A stretch of DNA of 28,044 nucleotides from JBMNKL01 sp050261495 (GCA_050261495.1 JBLNDI010000117.1:1-28044), one strand, 5' to 3'. Counted from the stretch's first letter, positions 8,149-16,216 are shown. Numbers and translations: made by a program. The notes: generated by a model not told the origin, from the letters alone.

Positions 8149-8532
8149 TTGAAGCTTTTCGGCAGGGCGGATATTGTACTGATCGTCCTGGTAGCGGCAG
8201 TGAGCGCGGCAGTATGGCTGATAAACAGGAGCATTCATTCTGGCAAGGCAGCAAGGGCCGAAATATACTACTACTCGGAACTGGTCGAAACCATCGACCT
8301 TGGCAAAGAGAGCGAAAGAAGTTTTTCGATACCGCAGGATGAAAATGTTGTTTTTTTCCTTGACGGTAAGGGTAATATACAATTTGTCGAGTCGGATTGT
8401 CCCGACAAGGTATGCATAAATACCGGAAAAATAAGGGTTCCAGGCCAATACGCGGCTTGTCTGCCCAACGGGATTGTTGTAAAGATTGTTTCGGCGGATG
8501 GAGAAGAAGGCGAAGCGGATATAATCAGGTAA
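8149..8532 (+). CDS. eetA: NusG domain II-containing membrane-anchored protein (EetA)
   Basis: The 127-aa product has one N-terminal membrane anchor (residues ~8-27) and an extracytosolic NusG-II-type beta domain. Three conserved Cys are visible: C84 and C89 in SDCPDKVC, and C104 in AACLPNG. The family's CPDKxC, pGQ and CLPN signatures are all present. It is encoded with EetB in flavin EET loci and is thought to help move electrons from the quinone pool to outside flavins; its mechanism is not settled. The start is TTG at 8149 with GAGG directly before it, which is very tight; the frame has no ATG or GTG after an in-frame stop at 8095. Translation may depend on the upstream mini-ORFs. Confidence 0.82.
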   Translation: MKLFGRADIVLIVLVAAVSAAVWLINRSIHSGKAARAEIYYYSELVETIDLGKESERSFSIPQDENVVFFLDGKGNIQFVESDCPDKVCINTGKIRVPGQYAACLPNGIVVKIVSADGEEGEADIIR

Positions 8533-8640
8533 TAAAACAAGGCGATTATACCCGGTAAAGCAAAGCGGGGATGACGAATGATTTACGGTGCGGGAGATAA
8601 TATTCATACAGGATGCAGGGTTGAATGCGAGGAAAACAAG

Positions 8641-9144
8641 ATGCGTACAAAGAGGCTTGTCCTGACAGGAATGATTTTTGCGATGGCTATTATCCTTTCC
8701 GTGGCGGAAGACGCGTTTCCGCCGCTTCCATTGCCGGTACCGGGCGTTAAATTCGGGCTTTCAAATATAGCGGTCATGTATGCGCTCTTTTTCCTTTCGA
8801 CCAGGCAGGCTTTTTCCGTCGCCGTGCTAAAATCCGTTTTCGTGTTGGCAACGCGCGGGATGACAGCCGGAATACTCAGTTTTTCAGGCGGAATCCTGTC
8901 ACTGGCGGTCATGCTGCTCATTTTCAAGGCTTTCAGGAATAAGCCGTCCATTGCGACGATAAGCATATCGGGAGCGATTGCCCACAATGTAGGGCAATTC
9001 GCGGCAATTGCAATCATATATTCAGGCATGAGCCTGTGGGCATATTTGCCGCTGCTGCTCGTTTCCGGCGCGATAGCGGGCATAGTGACGGCTTCGCTCC
9101 TTAAGGTTATTATTCCGGTCCTTGACAGGCTGGATTTATTTTGA
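8641..9144 (+). CDS. eetB: Gx transporter family membrane protein (EetB)
   Basis: The product is 167 aa if started at the ATG at 8641, which has GAGGA 7 nt upstream. An in-frame ATG at 8578 with GGGG upstream would add 21 polar, Cys-containing residues and is less likely because the shorter form begins with the usual MRTKRL- and a first helix. Five to six hydrophobic helices are visible, with the family signature FPPLPLPVPGVKFGLSN near residues 26-43. These proteins are often labelled heptaprenyl diphosphate synthase component I, but they are small integral membrane proteins paired with NusG-II proteins. The likely role is as membrane partner of EetA in transmembrane electron flow. It follows eetA by 108 nt. 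Confidence 0.82.
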   Translation: MRTKRLVLTGMIFAMAIILSVAEDAFPPLPLPVPGVKFGLSNIAVMYALFFLSTRQAFSVAVLKSVFVLATRGMTAGILSFSGGILSLAVMLLIFKAFRNKPSIATISISGAIAHNVGQFAAIAIIYSGMSLWAYLPLLLVSGAIAGIVTASLLKVIIPVLDRLDLF

Positions 9145-9167
9145 GGTTTTTTCTTCGCATTAAACAA

Positions 9168-9191
9168 ACCGGTATTACATACTGGTATAAC
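9168..9191 (+). promoter_or_regulatory. Candidate extended -10 promoter and overlapping palindrome upstream of pplA
   Basis: ACCGGTAT (9168-9175) and ATACTGGT (9179-9186) form a near-perfect palindrome with a 3-nt centre. The right arm runs into TGG-TATAAC (9183-9191), an extended -10. ACCGGTATTAC and ACTGGTATAAC can also be read as 11-mer direct repeats 13 nt apart. No good -35 is seen. It could be a regulated internal promoter. Confidence 0.35.
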
Positions 9192-9235
9192 AAATTAAAT
9201 TTATAAGAAAAATATTAACAAGGGAGGATGTTTTT

Positions 9236-10249
9236 ATGAAAAAAGTAATTGCACTGCTATTATGCACCGTTATGATTGCGGCAATTTTCGCCGGATGCGG
9301 CAATAAAGCCGGAACAACGGGCGGAAAGGTGAAAACAGGGTTGGCTGTAGTTACATCGCTGGGCAAATCGGCGGACGCGGGAGAAAAGGAAGGACTCGCG
9401 CAGTCGGATTCAACCGTTGTGGCGGTTACGGTGGACAGCGCCGGGAAAATAGTCAAATGCGTGATTGACGTAGCACAAACCAAGATAAATTTCTCGTCGG
9501 AGGGTAAAATCACGACGCCTCTTGACACTGTTTTCAAGACGAAGCAAGAACTTGGCCCGGACTATGGGATGGCGAAAGCTTCCGGCATTAAAAAGGAATG
9601 GAACGAGCAGGCAAATGCGTTTGCAAAATACGTCGAGGGCAAAACATTGGAACAGGTCAAGGGGATAGCGGTTAACGAAGAAGGCGCTCCGACCGGAAGC
9701 GATCTGGCATCATCGGTAACCATACATGTTACGGAGTTTATCGAGGCTATTGAGAAAGCCGTGAATAATGCGAAAGATCTTGGCGCGAATGCGGGCGACA
9801 AGCTTGGACTGGGAATTGTGACAACAATAAACAAATCGACGGATGCCACGGCGGAAAAGGACGGGCTTGCCCAGGCTTATTCGACATATACCGCCACGAC
9901 ATTCGGAGCGGATGGTAAAATTACAAGCTGCATTATCGATGCATCTCAGGCTAACGTGAATTTCAACACGTCCGGAAAGATCACGTCCGACCTGACCAAG
10001 AATCCGCAAACAAAGAACGAGCTTGGCGATGCATACGGAATGAGGAAAGCTTCCGGCATAAAGAAGGAATGGAACGAACAGGCTGCGGCGTTTGCCGATT
10101 ACGTGAAGGGTAAGACCGTTGATCAGGTGAAGGGTATAGCGGTCAACGAAGAAGGCGCCCCGACCGGATCCGACCTCACATCTTCGGTGACCATCCATAT
10201 TACGGACCTCGTCAAGGTAATTGAAAAAGCGTCGGCTAATGCAAAATAG
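9236..10249 (+). CDS. pplA: Flavinylated extracellular electron-carrier lipoprotein with two FMN repeats (PplA)
   Basis: The 337-aa product has a lipoprotein signal with Cys21 in a FAGC lipobox. Two tandem domains follow (~36-180 and ~193-336) that share long identical stretches, such as KASGIKKEWNEQA and VNEEGAPTGSDL. Each ends in a D-L-x-S-S-V-T segment: D156...T162 and D313...T319. These match a relaxed form of the ApbE target motif, with S-V in place of G-A, so Thr162 and Thr319 are the probable FMN attachment sites. The Listeria homologue also carries two covalent FMN groups. It would sit on the outer membrane face, take electrons from EetA/EetB or the quinone pool and pass them to iron or soluble flavins. 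The ribosome site is GGGAGG about 8 nt before the ATG. A terminator follows, so it can be expressed as a separate, abundant transcript. Confidence 0.88.
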   Translation: MKKVIALLLCTVMIAAIFAGCGNKAGTTGGKVKTGLAVVTSLGKSADAGEKEGLAQSDSTVVAVTVDSAGKIVKCVIDVAQTKINFSSEGKITTPLDTVFKTKQELGPDYGMAKASGIKKEWNEQANAFAKYVEGKTLEQVKGIAVNEEGAPTGSDLASSVTIHVTEFIEAIEKAVNNAKDLGANAGDKLGLGIVTTINKSTDATAEKDGLAQAYSTYTATTFGADGKITSCIIDASQANVNFNTSGKITSDLTKNPQTKNELGDAYGMRKASGIKKEWNEQAAAFADYVKGKTVDQVKGIAVNEEGAPTGSDLTSSVTIHITDLVKVIEKASANAK

Positions 10250-10336
10250 CGCCAGGACTGAAATACGGCGAATTAAACGCCGGAAGTAATGAAACAGGTA
10301 CGGCATGGAAAAATAAACTGGCTTGTGTTATGATTG

Positions 10337-10366
10337 ACCGGGGAGGCGAAATAAGGCTTCCCCGGT
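10337..10366 (+). terminator. Intrinsic terminator-like hairpin after pplA
   Basis: The arms ACCGGGGAGGC (10337-10347) and GCTTCCCCGGT (10356-10366) give an 11-bp stem with one G-T pair and an 8-nt loop. The T tract after it is weak (TTCAATGTT), so partial readthrough into fmnB is possible. A smaller hairpin (CGGCG/CGCCG, 10266-10282) lies just after the pplA stop. Confidence 0.65.
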
Positions 10367-10381
10367 TTCAATGTTAAGCAT

Positions 10382-10415
10382 ATCCGGGAGCGCGGCATTA
10401 TGTTTTTTCCCGGAT
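10382..10415. repeat. Inverted repeat between pplA and fmnB
   Basis: ATCCGGGA (10382-10389) and TCCCGGAT (10408-10415) are perfect 8-bp arms separated by 18 nt that end in TTTTT. It may be a leader hairpin or an operator for fmnB. No function is shown. Confidence 0.35.
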
Positions 10416-10470
10416 GCAGCCCGGCGGCGGGCATATCGTATAACATAAAAAATTTAACGGGGTGCGTGGA

Positions 10471-11535
10471 TTGAAGAAAGTATTGGCTGTTAAAATTGCC
10501 TTTATAATTTTTATATTGTTGATTCCGTTTGGCTTGTCTTCCTGCGGGGGAAAAGTATCGAGGTATGAAGCGGAATTTATCAATCTTTTTGACACTTTGA
10601 CAACTATTGTCTCTTATACCGGCAGCAAGGAGGAATTCACCAGGCATGCGGAACTAATATATAACAAGCTTGAGGAATATCACAAGCTTTTCGATATTTA
10701 CAATGATTATGAAGGTATAAACAATATAAAGACCATAAACGACAATGCGGGTATTTCTCCCGTAAAGGTGGACGGGAGGATTATTGACCTTATTGAATAT
10801 GCAAGGACATGGTATGAAAAGACCGACGGCAGGATCAATATCGCGATGGGAGCGGTGCTTAGAATATGGCACGATTACCGTGAGGCAGGGCTTGAAGATC
10901 CCGAAAGGGCCGAATTGCCGCCGGTTGATAAATTGAGGGAAGCTTCCCTTCATACGGATTTCAGCAAGGTTATAGTGGACAGGGAAGCATCGACCGTATT
11001 CCTCCAGGACCCCGAAATGAGCCTGGATGTGGGCGCAATTGCAAAGGGATACGCAGTTGAGCAAGTAGCCGCTATTGCGGAAGAAAATGGGTTTACATCC
11101 GGGTTAATCAGCGTTGGGGGCAATGTGCGCGCCATAGGAGCAAAAGGAGCAAAAGGCAAAGATTCGGCGCCGTGGAGCGTTGGTATAAAAAACCCGTTAG
11201 ATGATGAAAGCAAGCCCGAGCTTCATATACTGAACCTGACCGATATGTCGCTTGTAACAAGCGGTTCTTATGAACGGTTCTATACGGTTAACGGCAGGAA
11301 TTACCACCACATTATAAACCCGGATACATTGTTTCCGTCCGAGTATTTCATATCAGTCAGCATAGTGTGCAGGGATTCAGGCATGGCCGACGCGCTTTCA
11401 ACTGCCGTTTTCAACATGCCGTACGGACAGGGCTTCGAATTTATCGAGAGCCTTCCGGATGTTGAGGCGATGTGGGTAATGCCGGACGGCAGTCAGAAAT
11501 ACAGCAGCAATTTCATGGATCTTGTGAAAAAGTGA
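10471..11535 (+). CDS. fmnB: FAD:protein FMN transferase lipoprotein (ApbE family, FmnB)
   Basis: The product is 354 aa if started at the TTG at 10471, which gives MKKVLAVK- and a lipoprotein signal with Cys25 in LSSC. GGGG lies 8 nt upstream. A GTG at 10462 is in frame but has no ribosome site. ApbE-family segments are clear: DVGAIAKGYAVEQVA, SVGGNVRAIG, VTSGSYERF, HHIINPDT and the metal-binding DSGMADALSTAVF. The enzyme splits FAD and transfers FMN to a Ser/Thr of its target on the outer face of the membrane. The PplA repeats are the expected substrate, and Ndh2 is a possible second one. The preceding gap holds a terminator, so the gene probably depends on readthrough or its own promoter. 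Confidence 0.93.
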   Translation: MKKVLAVKIAFIIFILLIPFGLSSCGGKVSRYEAEFINLFDTLTTIVSYTGSKEEFTRHAELIYNKLEEYHKLFDIYNDYEGINNIKTINDNAGISPVKVDGRIIDLIEYARTWYEKTDGRINIAMGAVLRIWHDYREAGLEDPERAELPPVDKLREASLHTDFSKVIVDREASTVFLQDPEMSLDVGAIAKGYAVEQVAAIAEENGFTSGLISVGGNVRAIGAKGAKGKDSAPWSVGIKNPLDDESKPELHILNLTDMSLVTSGSYERFYTVNGRNYHHIINPDTLFPSEYFISVSIVCRDSGMADALSTAVFNMPYGQGFEFIESLPDVEAMWVMPDGSQKYSSNFMDLVKK

Positions 11536-11585
11536 CAACGTATGTTGTGGGAGTTCTGAAATAAGCCAAGATTTTCAAAAATTAC

Positions 11586-11614
11586 TTGACAGTTCCTTTT
11601 GTATGCTTTATAAT
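11586..11614 (+). promoter_or_regulatory. Consensus sigma-A promoter for the TetR-ABC operon
   Basis: TTGACA (11586-11591), 17 nt, then TATAAT (11609-11614): a full consensus match. TATAATGAC is repeated directly (11609-11617 and 11618-11626). The start of transcription would lie inside the operator. Confidence 0.9.
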
Positions 11615-11648
11615 GACTATAATGACCAAATTATACATTATAGTCATT
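11612..11648. promoter_or_regulatory. TetR-type operator overlapping the promoter -10
   Basis: AATGACTATAATG (11612-11624) and CATTATAGTCATT (11636-11648) are perfect 13-bp arms around an 11-nt spacer. The left arm covers half of the -10 box. Binding by the TetR protein encoded 18 nt downstream would block the promoter, giving autoregulation of the whole operon. Confidence 0.8.
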
Positions 11649-11666
11649 TAAGCGAGGGATTGAGTC

Positions 11667-12275
11667 ATGTCGCCAAAAAGCTTAACCGATCAGGAAAAGG
11701 AGCTGCAAAAGAACAGACTGCTCGAAAAAGGCAAGGATGTACTGTTTTCATACGGTGTGAAAAAAACCAGCATCGAAGATATCACCAAAGCCGCAGGTAT
11801 GGCCAAGGGAACGTTTTACAAGCACTTTGATTCCAAGGATGAATTTATCCTTGAGATGATTAAGCGGCTGCATACAAAATGGTTTCATCAGGCCGAACTC
11901 TATTTCTCCGGGACGTCGCCCGAATCCCTGAAAGAGCGTATACGTGAGTTTATCCGCTTGTGCTTTCATTCGCAGGAGTTTATTTTATTTTTTAAGTACC
12001 ACGACGAGTTTGAAGAAATACTGCAGGATATGCAGGCACGATCGAATCCCGGAATTAAAGACCTGCTGGACATGGAACATGCGGCTTATGAACGGTTGCT
12101 GAACATGTTCCATTTTAACACGCAGAAGGTGAAGCCTGGTGTTGTCCGCAACTATTTGCACACGATGTATTTCGGTATTGCAAATGTGGAGCTAATGGAA
12201 AGAGATTGTCTTGATGAAACGTTCGAGACGCTGCTTGACGGATTGATTGAGTATATTTTCAGAGGTGCCGTATGA
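11667..12275 (+). CDS. TetR/AcrR family transcriptional regulator
   Basis: This is a 202-aa protein with an N-terminal helix-turn-helix at about residues 29-62 (TSIEDITKAAGMAKGTFYKHF), followed by an all-helical ligand domain of normal length and unknown ligand. GAGGG lies upstream of the ATG. It is the first gene of a three-gene operon and overlaps the ATPase gene by ATGA. The strong promoter and operator just upstream point to autorepression, relieved by an inducer that is probably exported or sensed by the transporter. An N-terminal Lys/Gln/Glu-rich stretch precedes the DNA-binding helices. Confidence 0.92.
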   Translation: MSPKSLTDQEKELQKNRLLEKGKDVLFSYGVKKTSIEDITKAAGMAKGTFYKHFDSKDEFILEMIKRLHTKWFHQAELYFSGTSPESLKERIREFIRLCFHSQEFILFFKYHDEFEEILQDMQARSNPGIKDLLDMEHAAYERLLNMFHFNTQKVKPGVVRNYLHTMYFGIANVELMERDCLDETFETLLDGLIEYIFRGAV

Positions 12276-12976
12276 ACCTGTATACTTTGAAAGCGTTATC
12301 CAAAAATTACGGTGAAGGTGATTCGCTGGTGCGCGCACTCAAGGACGTGAACCTTGAGATTCCTTCCGGAAAATTCATCGTGGTGCTGGGGGCCAGCGGG
12401 TCGGGGAAATCCACGCTGCTTAATATGCTGGGCTGCATGGACAGCCCTACGAGCGGACAGATATTGTTTGAGGGAACAGACATCACGACATACAGCAAAC
12501 GCAAAATGACGCAGTTTCGCAAGACTACCATCGGTTTCGTATTCCAGAGTTATAACCTGCTGCCCGATTTGAACGCGGTGGAGAACGTGGAAATTTCCAC
12601 CGAAATGGCAGGGCTGCCTCGTCCGGACGCGGAGCACGCGCTGGCACTCGTGGGTTTGTCTGATCGTGCAAAACACTTCCCGGGTCAGCTCTCGGGCGGC
12701 GAGCAACAGAGGGTCTCCATCGCGCGGGCCATTGCCAAGCGCCCCAAAGTCCTGCTTTGCGATGAACCTACAGGCGCGCTGGATTTTGAGACAGGCATTA
12801 TGGTACTGGAGGTCCTGAAACAGATTCACAGGGAACAGGGCACGTCGATCCTGCTGGTCACCCACAGCCAGGAGATTGCCAAGATAGCGGATATGGTGAT
12901 ACGCATGCGGAGCGGTGAGATCATAAATGTCACTGAAAACGCAGAGCCGCTCGCGCCAAGCGAGGTGGAATGGTAA
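12272..12976 (+). CDS. ABC transporter ATP-binding protein (MacB/LolD type)
   Basis: The 234-aa ATPase has Walker A GASGSGKST (~40-48), signature LSGGEQQRVSIARA, Walker B VLLCDEPTGALD, and the switch His in LLVTHSQE. The CMDSPTSG and TTIGFVFQSYNLLPDLNAVENV segments are typical of the MacB/LolD group that works with FtsX-like permeases. It would energise the 739-aa permease encoded immediately after (TAA and ATG share one base). The substrate is unknown; relatives export peptides or lipoproteins, or serve as mechanotransmitters in antimicrobial-peptide defence. Confidence 0.93.
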   Translation: MNLYTLKALSKNYGEGDSLVRALKDVNLEIPSGKFIVVLGASGSGKSTLLNMLGCMDSPTSGQILFEGTDITTYSKRKMTQFRKTTIGFVFQSYNLLPDLNAVENVEISTEMAGLPRPDAEHALALVGLSDRAKHFPGQLSGGEQQRVSIARAIAKRPKVLLCDEPTGALDFETGIMVLEVLKQIHREQGTSILLVTHSQEIAKIADMVIRMRSGEIINVTENAEPLAPSEVEW

Positions 12977-15192
12977 TGGGAAGAATGATGTTTCGCTTGA
13001 TGTTCCGAAAAATGCGTCATAACCTGCCTCAGCTAATAGGCATATGTCTGCTGGTGATGGTAGGCGCGACGTTTTTTGTGACGCTGTACACCATCTATTT
13101 AAGCTATGACGACCATGCGAACCAGTTGTTCAGGAATCAAGGATATGCCGACGTGACTTATTATGGCAGCTTTAGCGAGGATGATGTGGCAGCGGTCGCA
13201 TCCCGAAAGGGCATCCGGCGGGCACAGGGGCGTGTGGTGCAGGACTTCCGGGAAGGGGATGCAATGTTGCGGGCGGTGTCATTGACGGACGGCATTAACA
13301 TGCCTTATCTTTATGAGGGTGTGATGCCAACAGCTTCAAATGAATGCGCCGTAATAAGCAAGCATGCGCGGGCACGGGGTATCGGAGCGGGGGATACCCT
13401 TGTGCTGGACGGGCGAAGTCTGCGGGTGACCGCCATTGCCGCCTCGCCCGAATATGTGTACATGGTGCGGAATGAGCGGGCACTGATGGCCGAGCCGGAT
13501 AGCTTTGGCGTGGTATACGTTACCAAAGACTTTTTTGATGGCAAGTATAACGAGATTGTTGCTTTGGGCGACATCCAAAAAGATGCTGCAGAGAAGTTGG
13601 GGGAAACTCTCGGCGCGACCAGGACCGTGATGCAGGACGACCAACTGAATAAAGTGCTGTTTCGCGAAGACCTGAAACAAATACGCACGTTCGCCTATAT
13701 ATTTCCGCTGATATTTGCTTTGCTCATCATCATGATTGTCTATGTGATGATTAAGCGTACGATAACCTTGGAACGCAGACAAATTGGCATTTACAAGGCA
13801 CTTGGCGTCACGGGCGGCAGGCTGGTGTTCATCTACGTGGCCCAGACGGCATTAATGGCGATGTTGGGCGCAATTCTGGGATGCATTGCTGCAGCGTTGC
13901 TATGCGACACCATTATCGGATTTTTCTCCACCATGTTCGAGGTGCCGGGACTGGCTTTCGTGTTTTATCCCGTACTGTGGGGCTGTGTTATACTCGCTCA
14001 CATGGCATTAAGCGTGTTCTCGGTGCTGATCAGCGTGCGCAGCGTATTACAGCCGACGCCTGCCCAACTGATGCGCCCTCGGATGCCATCGGGAGGCAAG
14101 CGGATACTGCTGGAAAAAGCAACGTTTTTCTGGAACCGGTTGTCGTTTAATACCCGTTATGCTTTTAAAAGCGCTCTGCGTAACAAAGGGCGGTTTCTGG
14201 CGGTGCTGCTGGGCATGTGCGGCTCCTGCGCGCTTCTCACATTCGCTCTGGGTTTCTTTAATTCTGTCAAGTATACGCAAAAAGCCTACTTTGACGATTT
14301 CGCAAACTATGACATACTGATCGGGATTGGTCCAATACCGCTGGAAGTGACACATCCGGCTGAAAAGAGCCTCGATGAGGTCAACCGGGCGTTGGTGCTG
14401 CCTGTGAGGATTGACGGTGAAGAATATCCGCTATACGTGGTGGAAGAAAGCTTTGATATGCAGCATATCGACACACAGCGCATTAAGGACGGCGTCGTCA
14501 TCCCGGCACATTTTTCTAAAAAATGGAACGCTGAGGCGGGCGATATGCTCCGGATCAATGACGCCATGGTCAGGGTAGCGGGCGTATTTGAACAGAACTT
14601 CGGGCTCTCCCTGTACACCAGTTATGATTACGCGAGAGAAATACTGCCGGATTTTAAGCCCGTTTATAACGTAATTTTCGCGCGTGGCGCCGACATCGGC
14701 GAGATTCGCGCCCTAAGCCGAGAGCAGGGTTTTGATTATTCCACGCTTGAGGATGATAAAACCAGCTTCGCGTCGGTGATGGAAAGTCTCAGTACGCTGG
14801 TATGGTTCATGCTGGCGTGCGCGGTGATACTTGGGCTTACGGTGCTGTATTCAGTAGGTCTGATGAATCTGTCGGCGCGGGAATATGAGTATATGTTCAT
14901 GGGCGTGATGGGGTATTCGCTCAAAAGCATCATGGTCGCGCATATCAAGGAAACGGTGATGCAACTGGTGATAGCGCTGCCCGTTGGATTCGCGCTGGGT
15001 TACGGGATTCTAAACATAGTCAAAACGGCGTTTTCGGGCGACAACTTTGTGCTGTCTTCCGCAATCTATCCCGAAAGCTATGCATACGCGGGTGTGATAG
15101 TGATAATGATGTCCGCGGTCATCGCGGTTATAAGCGGATTTCATATCAACAGGCTGGATATCGTGGAGGGTCTGAAAGTCATAAATGAATAG
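12976..15192 (+). CDS. ABC transporter permease, FtsX/MacB-like with two FtsX units
   Basis: The product is 738 aa from the ATG at 12976, which sits 7 nt or more after the GAGG of GAGGTGG. An ATG at 12970 is possible but too close. Transmembrane segments are near residues 18-42, 240-262, 285-312, 330-355, 400-424, 605-630, 665-690 and 700-725. Two extracytosolic domains lie between them (~45-235 and ~430-600). This is the duplicated FtsX layout of large permeases that work with a single MacB-type ATPase. The operon carries no membrane-fusion protein and no histidine kinase pair, so assignment to bacitracin-type (BceAB) resistance is not supported. The likely role is efflux of, or defence against, an amphipathic compound. 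Confidence 0.88.
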   Translation: MGRMMFRLMFRKMRHNLPQLIGICLLVMVGATFFVTLYTIYLSYDDHANQLFRNQGYADVTYYGSFSEDDVAAVASRKGIRRAQGRVVQDFREGDAMLRAVSLTDGINMPYLYEGVMPTASNECAVISKHARARGIGAGDTLVLDGRSLRVTAIAASPEYVYMVRNERALMAEPDSFGVVYVTKDFFDGKYNEIVALGDIQKDAAEKLGETLGATRTVMQDDQLNKVLFREDLKQIRTFAYIFPLIFALLIIMIVYVMIKRTITLERRQIGIYKALGVTGGRLVFIYVAQTALMAMLGAILGCIAAALLCDTIIGFFSTMFEVPGLAFVFYPVLWGCVILAHMALSVFSVLISVRSVLQPTPAQLMRPRMPSGGKRILLEKATFFWNRLSFNTRYAFKSALRNKGRFLAVLLGMCGSCALLTFALGFFNSVKYTQKAYFDDFANYDILIGIGPIPLEVTHPAEKSLDEVNRALVLPVRIDGEEYPLYVVEESFDMQHIDTQRIKDGVVIPAHFSKKWNAEAGDMLRINDAMVRVAGVFEQNFGLSLYTSYDYAREILPDFKPVYNVIFARGADIGEIRALSREQGFDYSTLEDDKTSFASVMESLSTLVWFMLACAVILGLTVLYSVGLMNLSAREYEYMFMGVMGYSLKSIMVAHIKETVMQLVIALPVGFALGYGILNIVKTAFSGDNFVLSSAIYPESYAYAGVIVIMMSAVIAVISGFHINRLDIVEGLKVINE

Positions 15193-15193
15193 A

Positions 15194-15229
15194 CATGCGT
15201 TTGTCATGTTTTTGTGTTATTATGGTAAT
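15194..15229 (+). promoter_or_regulatory. Weak hairpin after the permease and candidate promoter for the WYL gene
   Basis: ACATG and CATGT (15194-15210) form a 5-bp hairpin followed by TTTTTG, a weak terminator. TTGTCA (15201-15206), 17 nt, GGTAAT (15224-15229) could be a sigma-A promoter for the gene starting at 15260. Both are only partial matches. Confidence 0.35.
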
Positions 15230-15259
15230 GTAATTTATGCCAATTGAAGGGATTGAACC

Positions 15260-16204
15260 ATGAAACTGGAGCGAATGCTATCCATAATAACATACCTGGT
15301 AAACCATCAAAAAGTGAAGGCGCGGGAGTTGGCGGAAAAATTCGAAGTTTCAGTACGCACGATATACAGGGATATAGATGCTATTTCACAGGCGGGTATT
15401 CCCGTAACCACTTTCCAGGGCGCGGACGGAGGAATAGGCATTGTTGAGGGATATAAACTTGATAAAAGTGTTCTTACGAGTGAGGAGATCCTGAATATAG
15501 TTGCGGGGCTGAAAGGGCTTAACAGCATCAGTGAGGATACCAGGATAAAGCTTTTGATAGAAAAGCTCTCCGGTTTGGCAAACCAGTCCGATTATATTGC
15601 GACGGGCAATGATGTTATGATCGACTTATCCCCCTGGAATAAAAACGACCGGTTGGGTTTTAGAATCAAGGAATTAAGAAAGGCTGTCAGGGAGCGGAAA
15701 ATTATTGAATTTACGTACTATAACAGCGATGAAAAGCTTACAAAAAGAAAAGCCGAGCCGTATGTTATTGTTTTCAAGGATACGAACTGGTATCTTTATG
15801 CCTATTGCCTTTTGAGAAAAGATTTCAGGCTGTTTAGGCTGAGCAGGATGAATGATTTGAAAATTACCGATACCGGCTTTAACGCCAGGGAATTTTCACT
15901 TGACAAAGTGGAATGGGACGAGGACAGTGAAGAGCAGGCAAACATAGTTGTCTTGTTTGACAAGTCCATGGAGCATTCGGTAAACGATATTTTTGGCATT
16001 GGCAACTATGAAATTTCCGGGGACGGCAGGTTGATAGTATCTTTCCAAATGCAGGCAAATTCATGGCTGTATGGCTTTTTACTGGGTTTCGGAGATAAGA
16101 TAGAGGTTTTGGAACCCGTGAAAATACGGGACAGAATAAAAAGCATAGCCAAAAGCATTTATGAAATATATGAAAAAAATGAACCGGGGGCCGGGAGCAG
16201 ATAA
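15260..16204 (+). CDS. WYL-domain transcriptional regulator (YafY/DeoR-like HTH)
   Basis: The 314-aa protein has an N-terminal winged helix (ARELAEKFEVSVRTIYRDID, about residues 21-40), a linker, a WYL ligand-sensing domain (~140-225) with WYL intact in TNWYLYAYC, and a WCX-like C-terminal domain. GAAGGG precedes the ATG. It stands alone between the ABC operon and a DUF1858/DUF438 pair, so its target is not evident. WYL regulators often sense small molecules or nucleic acid, and several act near defence or stress genes; no such system is visible here. Confidence 0.9.
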   Translation: MKLERMLSIITYLVNHQKVKARELAEKFEVSVRTIYRDIDAISQAGIPVTTFQGADGGIGIVEGYKLDKSVLTSEEILNIVAGLKGLNSISEDTRIKLLIEKLSGLANQSDYIATGNDVMIDLSPWNKNDRLGFRIKELRKAVRERKIIEFTYYNSDEKLTKRKAEPYVIVFKDTNWYLYAYCLLRKDFRLFRLSRMNDLKITDTGFNAREFSLDKVEWDEDSEEQANIVVLFDKSMEHSVNDIFGIGNYEISGDGRLIVSFQMQANSWLYGFLLGFGDKIEVLEPVKIRDRIKSIAKSIYEIYEKNEPGAGSR

Positions 16205-16216
16205 TCTCTGCTCCCG
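16192..16216 (+). terminator. Hairpin overlapping the WYL gene stop codon
   Basis: CGGGAGCAG (16192-16200) and CTGCTCCCG (16208-16216) form a perfect 9-bp stem with a 7-nt loop that includes the stop codon. The following bases (TTATGCC) are a poor T tract, so termination may be partial. Confidence 0.55.

Noticed and set aside
12976..15192. BceB-type bacitracin resistance permease
   Set aside because: There is no BceRS-like two-component pair, and a TetR regulator is present instead; the general FtsX/MacB label is safer.
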